In this document: positions 1 to 4,962 of the stretch, piece by piece
How the letters are laid out: each line of letters starts with the position of its first letter
Position numbering within the stretch: the stretch's first letter is position 1
Assembly (NCBI GenBank): GCA_018241455.1
Contig: JAFEDW010000069.1
Location: forward strand, 1-8,880
From: Pseudomonadota bacterium
GTDB taxonomy: Bacteria > Pseudomonadota > Gammaproteobacteria > Steroidobacterales > Steroidobacteraceae
Reading direction: 5' to 3'
Length of the DNA: 8,880 nucleotides
Made by a program: the position numbers and the translations under genes
The notes under the pieces: model-generated
Databases searched by the model: none
The model's input: only the letters and a program-made list of their open reading frames with translations
What the model was told of the DNA's origin: nothing

Positions 1-832
1 GCACCGGCAGGCGGTCGCGCAGGCTGGCCAGGCGCATGCCGGCACCCGAGCGCATGGCCAGCATGAGGCGCGAAAAGATGCCGCCACACACGCCGCCGGC
101 GATGCCGCCGATCGGAACCGCCAGCCATGTGCGCGCATCAGCCATGACCGCGCTGGTCGTGCCGAAATAAGTGTAGTTGCCGACCAGCGCCACCGACGTG
201 ACACCGGCGATGATCACCGCCATGTAGATCGTGCCGGACGAGCGATCCTCGAAGGATCGCGACAATTCCTCGATGGCGAACACCACGCCGGCGAGCGGCG
301 TGTTGAACGCGGCGGCGATGCCAGCCGCGCCACCGGCGAGGATCAGCCCGCGCTCGAGGTCGGCCGCGGGGAATCGTCGCCACCGCCCCAGTGAATGCAT
401 GATCGAGGCGCCGATCTGCACCGTGGGTCCTTCGCGACCCACCGAGGCGCCAGTGCCGAGGGCCACCAGCGTCAACAACAGTTTGCCGACCGCGATGCGC
501 ATCGACAGCAGACGGTCGCGGATGGCTGCATCGCGCACCCCGAGCGCGGCGATCGTCTGCGGGATGCCGCTGCCCTGCGTGCCCGGAAACCAGCGCTGCG
601 TCGCATAGGCGATCGTCGCCAGGCCGACTGGCGGCGCAATCCACGGCCAGGCCGCGCTGTGCCGCGCCAGCCAGCGGAACGCGGCGAGCGCGACGTCGCT
701 GCCGCCGGCGAAGGTTACCGCCGCCAGGCCGACCGCGATCGCACCACCCCAGAACAGGGCATTGCGCAACCAGGGTTCCGGCCTGGCCCAACGGTACAGG
801 CTGCGTTTGCGGATCAATGGCAGGGCCGGCAT
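1..832 (-). CDS. ClC-family chloride channel / H+-Cl- antiporter (3' end cut by window edge)
   Basis: Integral inner-membrane protein of the ClC family, which carries chloride through a channel or in exchange for protons. 277 codons are visible, read leftward from ATG 832-830; the C-terminal part lies outside the window. Family landmarks are in order: GSGIP at residues 87-91 (the serine that coordinates chloride), GREGP at 132-136 with the gating glutamate E134, the FNTPLAG stretch at 176-182, and IEE at 187-189, where E189 aligns with the internal proton glutamate (E203) of E. coli ClC-ec1. Keeping both glutamates favours a proton-coupled antiporter over a pure channel; this alignment is from memory. 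Hydrophobic segments alternate as expected (about 25-43, 113-130, 163-189, 202-217). It starts 36 bases after the MarR stop in the same frame, with no other start codon between them and no clear Shine-Dalgarno, so it is probably translated from the MarR transcript. Confidence 0.93.
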   Translation of the reverse strand, partial: MPALPLIRKRSLYRWARPEPWLRNALFWGGAIAVGLAAVTFAGGSDVALAAFRWLARHSAAWPWIAPPVGLATIAYATQRWFPGTQGSGIPQTIAALGVRDAAIRDRLLSMRIAVGKLLLTLVALGTGASVGREGPTVQIGASIMHSLGRWRRFPAADLERGLILAGGAAGIAAAFNTPLAGVVFAIEELSRSFEDRSSGTIYMAVIIAGVTSVALVGNYTYFGTTSAVMADARTWLAVPIGGIAGGVCGGIFSRLMLAMRSGAGMRLASLRDRLPV

Positions 833-868
833 GGCAGTGGGTGTTGCGCGTGGACGCGGCCGGCCGGA

Positions 869-1408
869 TCAGCGCCGCCGCCGCGGCTTCGGCGCCACCG
901 CGCTGCGCCGCACCGCCTGTGCCACCGGCACTGGTCCAAGGGCCGGCAAGCGACCCTGCAGCGTGTGCAGCGAGCGATCGAGTTCACGCAATTCGGCGTT
1001 GGCGAGCCCCGCGATGGCCCGCTGCAGCACGCCGGCAACGCGGCCATGTGTCGCGCCGACCAGCGCCCGCCCGGCCGGTAGCAGGTGCAGCTGCACGGAA
1101 CGCTGATCGTCGACCACCCGCCGCCGCTCGACCCAGCCGCGCTCGGACATCAGCCGGAGCAGATGACTGAGGTTGGAACGCTTGACGCCCAGTATCGCCG
1201 CGAGCTCGGAGGGCGACAGACCCGGTTCCGCGTCGATGCAGTGCAGCGCGCGATGCGCGGTGATCGGCGCGCCGGTGCGCCGTTCGAGTTCGCGGTACAG
1301 CGTACGCATGTGATCGACCAGCGCGCGCGCTCGCCGCAAGGCGCTCTGCTCCAGGGCACGGCGACTGGGGTTCACGGGCGCGGAGGTGGATTGCGACACT
1401 TTCACCAT
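869..1408 (-). CDS. MarR-family winged-helix transcriptional regulator
   Basis: A 179-residue DNA-binding repressor-type protein, typical in length for MarR proteins, which act as dimers on palindromic operators. Residues 20-60 form the helical dimerisation part. The winged helix-turn-helix spans about 63-110: LSPSELAAILGVKRSNLSHL is helix-turn-helix, and the wing carries VVDDQRS (100-104), matching the family D-x-R wing signature. A helical C-terminal arm follows and ends in a basic tail (PKPRRRR). The start chosen is ATG 1408-1406; the frame stays open to an ATG at 1522, but that would lie in the promoter region and add 38 residues unlike the family. The ligand cannot be read from sequence. 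It heads a two-gene unit with the ClC gene and faces the trehalose operon across about 120 bases, so it is a candidate regulator of both; direct regulation is inference. Confidence 0.9.
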   Translation of the reverse strand: MVKVSQSTSAPVNPSRRALEQSALRRARALVDHMRTLYRELERRTGAPITAHRALHCIDAEPGLSPSELAAILGVKRSNLSHLLRLMSERGWVERRRVVDDQRSVQLHLLPAGRALVGATHGRVAGVLQRAIAGLANAELRELDRSLHTLQGRLPALGPVPVAQAVRRSAVAPKPRRRR

Positions 1409-1473
1409 GTTAGCGAGAGGCCGGGCAGCGCGCCACTGGGAGCGCGGCCAACAGCCGGATCGAGTCAGCGTGG

Positions 1474-1502
1474 TTGTCGACCATGAAATAATTGATAATA
1501 AT
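1474..1502 (+). promoter_or_regulatory. Candidate promoter for the trehalose operon
   Basis: TTGTCG (1474-1479; 4 of 6 to the sigma-70 -35 box) and AATAAT (1497-1502; 5 of 6 to the -10 box) are separated by 17 bases. A second possible -10, GATAAT, lies at 1494-1499. The expected start of transcription is near 1509, which is 6 to 18 bases before the two possible OtsB start codons, so the leader would be very short. It overlaps the leftward promoter face to face. Use of another sigma factor, such as a stress sigma, cannot be excluded. Confidence 0.45.
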
Positions 1503-1522
1503 AAACAGTTGTATATGTTCAA
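1495..1522 (-). promoter_or_regulatory. Candidate promoter for marR-clC
   Basis: On the minus strand TTGAAC (1522-1517; 4 of 6 to the -35 consensus) and TATTAT (1500-1495; 5 of 6 to the -10 consensus) are separated by 16 bases, inside the only AT-rich stretch between the divergent genes. Transcription would begin near 1488 and leave a leader of about 80 bases before the MarR start. Its -10 box lies on top of the rightward -10 box, so the two polymerases could not bind at once. Sequence match only. Confidence 0.45.
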
Positions 1523-1524
1523 CT
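1507..1524. promoter_or_regulatory. Candidate MarR operator (imperfect palindrome)
   Basis: AGTTG (1507-1511) and CAACT (1520-1524) form a perfect 5-base inverted repeat around an 8-base AT-rich spacer; over all 18 bases, 14 are symmetric. Size and AT-rich composition fit MarR-family operators. It covers the leftward -35 box and the expected rightward transcription start and first codons, so a bound dimer could block both promoters. The link to the neighbouring MarR gene is inferred from position. Confidence 0.4.
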
Positions 1525-1526
1525 AT

Positions 1527-2285
1527 ATGCAGAGCTCGCAGAGCCGGGGCGCCGGCGTCGACCCGGCGCGCACCTGCCTGTTCCTGGACGTCGACGGCAC
1601 GCTGCTCGACCTGGTCAAGGCGCCGGAACAGGTGCGGGTGCCGGCGGCGCTGGTGTCGGACCTGGGCCAGCTGACGCAGCGACTCGGTGGCGCATTGGCG
1701 CTGGTCAGCGGGCGCTCCGTCGCCCAGCTCGATGAACTGTTCCAGCCGTTGCGGTTGCCGGCCTCCGGCGTGCACGGCCTCGAATTGCGCCTGGCCGGGC
1801 AGCCGCTGCGGCGCCGCGTGTGCACGCCCGATGCGCTGCATCGCATCCGCAGCGAGGCCGAGCGGCTGATCGTCGGCCAGCACGGCCTGCAACTGGAATT
1901 CAAACCCAGCGCCGTGGCGCTGCATTACCGTGGGCGGCCCGAGGCCGAAGACGAATTGCGGGCCCGCATGCGGGCGCTGGCCGCCCGGCACGCGGAACAG
2001 TTTTCGCTTATCGACGGCGACAAAGTGCTGGAACTCGTGCCGCAGGGCTGCTCAAAGGCGGCGGCCATCGACGAACTCATGGCTGTCGATCCCTTTCGTG
2101 GCCGCCGGCCCTGTTACCTCGGTGACGATACGACCGATTTCGGCGCCTTCGAAGCGGTGCGGCGCTACGAGGGAGTGGATGTGGCCGTTGGCAATCGGGT
2201 CACGGCGCGCTGGCATCTGTCCGGGCCGGCGGCCGTGCGGCAGTGGCTTGCGCAGCTTGCGGCCGGCGAGTCGCGCCTGCCATGA
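1527..2285 (+). CDS. otsB: Trehalose-6-phosphate phosphatase OtsB
   Basis: Cytoplasmic HAD-superfamily phosphatase that removes phosphate from trehalose 6-phosphate, the second step of the OtsAB pathway. Counting from ATG 1527 it has 252 residues, close to E. coli OtsB (about 266). All HAD motifs are present: DVDGT at 21-25 (nucleophile D21, acid/base D23), the VSGRS stretch with S61, a GCSKAAA segment with the lysine K177, and GDDTTD at 199-204 with the magnesium-binding aspartates. The segment LDLVKAPEQVRVP after motif I is typical of OtsB. ATG 1515 in the same frame would add only MFNY; neither start has a Shine-Dalgarno, and the open frame further upstream to 1386 overlaps the divergent gene and its promoter. 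1527 is preferred because it places motif I as in E. coli OtsB. It is first in a five-gene operon and its TGA overlaps the GH15 ATG. Confidence 0.95.
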   Translation: MQSSQSRGAGVDPARTCLFLDVDGTLLDLVKAPEQVRVPAALVSDLGQLTQRLGGALALVSGRSVAQLDELFQPLRLPASGVHGLELRLAGQPLRRRVCTPDALHRIRSEAERLIVGQHGLQLEFKPSAVALHYRGRPEAEDELRARMRALAARHAEQFSLIDGDKVLELVPQGCSKAAAIDELMAVDPFRGRRPCYLGDDTTDFGAFEAVRRYEGVDVAVGNRVTARWHLSGPAAVRQWLAQLAAGESRLP

Positions 2286-4081
2286 GCGCTGGCCGTCCCT
2301 CGCTGGATCTCGCGGTGGTCGGCAACTGCCAGGTCGCCGCGTTGATCGACCGTCAGGCCAATGTGGTGTGGATGTGCCTGCCGCGGCCCGACGGCGATCC
2401 AGTCTTTTCGGCGCTGCTGACCGGCGAAGGCGGCGGTGCGGCGCGCGGCGGCTTTGCGGTCGACCTGGCGGACCTGGTTCGCTTCGAGCAGCATTACGAA
2501 CGGAATACGGCGATCCTGCGCACCGAGCTGCACGACCGGCATGGCGGCAGCGTTCGCATCACGGATTTCTGTCCGCGCTACCGGCACCTGGGCCGTATGT
2601 TCCGGCCGATGATGCTGGTGCGCATCGTCGAGCCGCTCGAGGGGCGGCCGGTGGTGCGATTGCGCCTGCGCCCCAACCGCGGCTGCGGCGCGGAGACCGC
2701 GCCCGTGCGTGTCGGCAGCCATCACCTCAGCTACTCCGCGGCCGGGATCGATTACCGTCTGACCACGGACGCCTCGCTGGCGCTGCTGCAGGAGGAGCGC
2801 GCACAGGTGCTCGATCGCGCGCAGGTGTTCGTCCTCGGCCCGGACGAGTCGATCGCCGAATCGCCGGGCGTACTGGCGCAGACGCTGTTGCACGAGACGC
2901 GCGCCTACTGGATCGACTGGGTGCGCACGCTGGCGCTGCCCTTTGAATGGCAGGCGCAGGTGATCCGCGCCGCGATCACGTTGAAGCTCTGCACCTACGA
3001 GGACACCGGTGCGGTGCTGGCAGCGTTGACCACGTCGATTCCGGAGAGCCCGGACAGCGGCCGCAACTGGGACTACCGCTACTGCTGGCTGCGTGACGCC
3101 TATTTCGTGGCGCGTGCGCTCAACAGCCTCGGCGCGACGCGAACCACCGAGGCCTACCTGCACTTCATCGAGGGTGCCGCCACCGCCAGCGCGGGCGGCG
3201 AACTGCAGCCACTGTACGGGCTGTCGGGAGAAACGCAGCTGCCCGAGAGTTGCGTCGACACGCTGCCGGGATACCGCGGCATGGGGCCGGTGCGGATCGG
3301 CAACCAGGCCGCGCTGCAGACGCAGCACGACGTGTACGGTGCGGTGATCCTGGCGGCCACCCAGTTGTTCTTCGACGAACGGCTGGTGCGCAGCGGTGAT
3401 GCGGCGCTGCTCAGCCTGCTGGAGCGCATCGGCGAGCGCGCCGCCGCGGTGTATGCACTGCCCGATGCCGGGCCGTGGGAGTTCCGTGCCGAGCAGCATG
3501 TGCACACCTACTCGGCTGCCATGAGCTGGGCGGGTTGCGCGCGACTGGGCCGCATCTGGCGCCACCTTGGCCGTCACGACATGGCCGAGAAATGGCGGCA
3601 GCGTTCCGAGGCCATGCGGCGACAGGTGCTGGCGACGGCGTGGAGCGAGCGGCGGCAGAGTTTCGTCGCGCGCGCCGGCGGCGATGATCTCGATGCCACA
3701 CTTCTGCTGTTGCCTGAACTCGGCATCCTGCCGAGCGCCGATCCGCGCTTCGTCGCCACGGTGCACGCCGTCGAACGCGAGCTGTCTGCGGGGCCGTTGC
3801 TGTATCGCTATCGGCACACCGACGATTTTGGCGCACCAAAAACTGCGTTCACGGTGTGTGCATTCTGGTTCGTCGATGCGCTGTGCGCGATCGGCGAGGT
3901 CGATCGCGCGCGCGAGCGATTCGAGAGCCTGCTGCGCTACTGCAACCACGTCGGTCTGTTGTCCGAGGACATTGACCCGCAGTCCGCCGAGCTGTGGGGA
4001 AACTTTCCGCAGACCTACAGCCTCGTCGGCCTGATCAATTCCGCGCTGCGCCTCAGCCGTCCCTGGCATGCGGTGGTCTGA
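2282..4081 (+). CDS. Glycoside hydrolase family 15 enzyme (probable trehalase, or glucoamylase-like)
   Basis: A 599-residue inverting alpha-glucosidase of family GH15, usual length for the bacterial single-polypeptide type. Residues about 7-165 form the beta-rich N-terminal domain of such proteins (LIDRQANVVWMCLPRPDGDP near the start). An (alpha/alpha)6-barrel catalytic domain follows, with SGRNWDYRYCWLRDA (259-273), LPGYRGMGPVRIGN (328-341), GPWEFR with E400, and LLSEDIDP through GNFPQTYS (559-580). By recalled alignment to Aspergillus glucoamylase (E179, E400), the general acid would be E400 and the base E562. No signal peptide is seen, so it should act in the cytoplasm. GH15 includes glucoamylases, glucodextranases and trehalases; sitting between otsB and otsA favours trehalose as substrate, but motifs alone do not settle this. 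The start is ATG 2282, overlapping the otsB stop by four bases, which suggests translational coupling. Confidence 0.93.
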   Translation: MSAGRPSLDLAVVGNCQVAALIDRQANVVWMCLPRPDGDPVFSALLTGEGGGAARGGFAVDLADLVRFEQHYERNTAILRTELHDRHGGSVRITDFCPRYRHLGRMFRPMMLVRIVEPLEGRPVVRLRLRPNRGCGAETAPVRVGSHHLSYSAAGIDYRLTTDASLALLQEERAQVLDRAQVFVLGPDESIAESPGVLAQTLLHETRAYWIDWVRTLALPFEWQAQVIRAAITLKLCTYEDTGAVLAALTTSIPESPDSGRNWDYRYCWLRDAYFVARALNSLGATRTTEAYLHFIEGAATASAGGELQPLYGLSGETQLPESCVDTLPGYRGMGPVRIGNQAALQTQHDVYGAVILAATQLFFDERLVRSGDAALLSLLERIGERAAAVYALPDAGPWEFRAEQHVHTYSAAMSWAGCARLGRIWRHLGRHDMAEKWRQRSEAMRRQVLATAWSERRQSFVARAGGDDLDATLLLLPELGILPSADPRFVATVHAVERELSAGPLLYRYRHTDDFGAPKTAFTVCAFWFVDALCAIGEVDRARERFESLLRYCNHVGLLSEDIDPQSAELWGNFPQTYSLVGLINSALRLSRPWHAVV

Positions 4082-4083
4082 CG

Positions 4084-4962
4084 ATGCTGGCCTTGGCTTC
4101 GCATATCGCCCTGCACGTCGCGCTCATCGTCGCCGTCGCCTGGGCGTGCCAATGGATCCTCGCGCGGCTGATCCGCGGCGTGCGCATCCGGGTGGCGGGG
4201 CGGCTTGCAAATGAAGAGGAGCGCCGCCGCGCCGAGACGCTCGGGCGCGTGCTGCGTTACTCGAGTGGCGTGGTCATCTCGACGATCGCGTTCATCCTGG
4301 CGCTGGACGCGCTCGGCGTATCGATGGCCCCATTCCTTGGCGCGGCTGGCGTGGTTGGCGTCGCGCTTGGATTTGGCGCGCAGAGCCTGGTCAAGGACTA
4401 CTTCTCCGGCCTGCTGATGCTGCTCGAGGGCCAGATCACCAAGGGCGATATCGTGGCGGTCGGAGGGCAGTCCGGCGTCGTCGAAGACCTGACGCTGCGC
4501 TACGTGCAGTTGCGTGACTACGATGGCCACGTGCACTTCGTACCCAACGGCCAGATCACCACCGTGTCCAACCTGACGCGGCACTACGCCTATGCGGTCA
4601 TCGATGCGGGCATCGCCTACCGCGAGGACATCGGAGCGGCGGCCGAGATCATGCGAAGCACGGCCGAACGCATGATCGACGATCCGGCTTTCGGTCCGTG
4701 CATGCTCGATGCGTTCGAATATGCCGGCGTCGACCGCTGGGAGGATTCGTCGGTGGTGTTGCGCGGCCGCTTCAAGGTGCGGCCGCTCGATCAGTGGACC
4801 GTACGCCGCGAATTCCTCAGGCGCCTGAAGGATGCCTTTGACGCAGCCGGCATCGAGATCCCTTATCCACATGTCACGGTGTACGCAGGCGCCGCGCGCG
4901 ACGGCAGCGCCGCGCCGCTGCAGGTGAGCGGGTCGGTGCATATCGCCGGAGGTCCGCAGTAA
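4084..4962 (+). CDS. MscS-type small-conductance mechanosensitive channel
   Basis: A 292-residue inner-membrane channel, close to E. coli MscS (286), opened by membrane tension to release solutes on hypo-osmotic shock. Three membrane segments are visible: about 6-27, 61-78, and the pore-lining third helix 83-115, with the small-residue pattern GAAGVVGVALGFGAQSL and then KDYFSGLLMLLEG. The cytoplasmic beta domain follows, with GDIVAVGGQSGVVEDL (121-136) and FVPNGQITTVSNLTR (152-166), then the alpha/beta domain ending in EIPYPHVTVY (258-267). The frame is open upstream to 3994, but ATG 4084 is preferred: it lies two bases after the GH15 stop, has GGTGG seven bases upstream, and leaves a short N terminus before helix 1. 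Its stop TAA shares one base with the otsA ATG. Its place inside a trehalose operon suggests a matched osmotic response (inference). Confidence 0.94.
   Translation: MLALASHIALHVALIVAVAWACQWILARLIRGVRIRVAGRLANEEERRRAETLGRVLRYSSGVVISTIAFILALDALGVSMAPFLGAAGVVGVALGFGAQSLVKDYFSGLLMLLEGQITKGDIVAVGGQSGVVEDLTLRYVQLRDYDGHVHFVPNGQITTVSNLTRHYAYAVIDAGIAYREDIGAAAEIMRSTAERMIDDPAFGPCMLDAFEYAGVDRWEDSSVVLRGRFKVRPLDQWTVRREFLRRLKDAFDAAGIEIPYPHVTVYAGAARDGSAAPLQVSGSVHIAGGPQ
4948..4953 (+). promoter_or_regulatory. Ribosome binding site of otsA
   Basis: GGAGGT, a near-perfect Shine-Dalgarno, lies eight bases before ATG 4962, inside the last codons of the MscS gene. It fixes the OtsA start and therefore shows that the N-terminal membrane region belongs to the protein. 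It is the strongest ribosome site among the rightward genes. Confidence 0.8.

Noticed and set aside
395..1170. Plus-strand open frames across the ClC and MarR region
   Set aside because: They are shadows of the minus-strand ClC and MarR genes and show no domain or start signal.
1409..1522. 38-residue N-terminal extension of MarR from ATG 1522
   Set aside because: It would be translated from within the promoter and palindrome and makes the protein longer than usual for MarR proteins.
1386..1526. N-terminal extension of OtsB upstream of ATG 1527
   Set aside because: The in-frame extension overlaps the MarR start and the AT-rich promoter, and its residues do not resemble OtsB N termini. Only the four-residue extension from ATG 1515 remains possible.
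2165..4069. Open frame of 634 codons antisense to the GH15 gene
   Set aside because: The plus strand carries full GH15 motifs; the antisense product is low-complexity R/Q/H/A-rich sequence.
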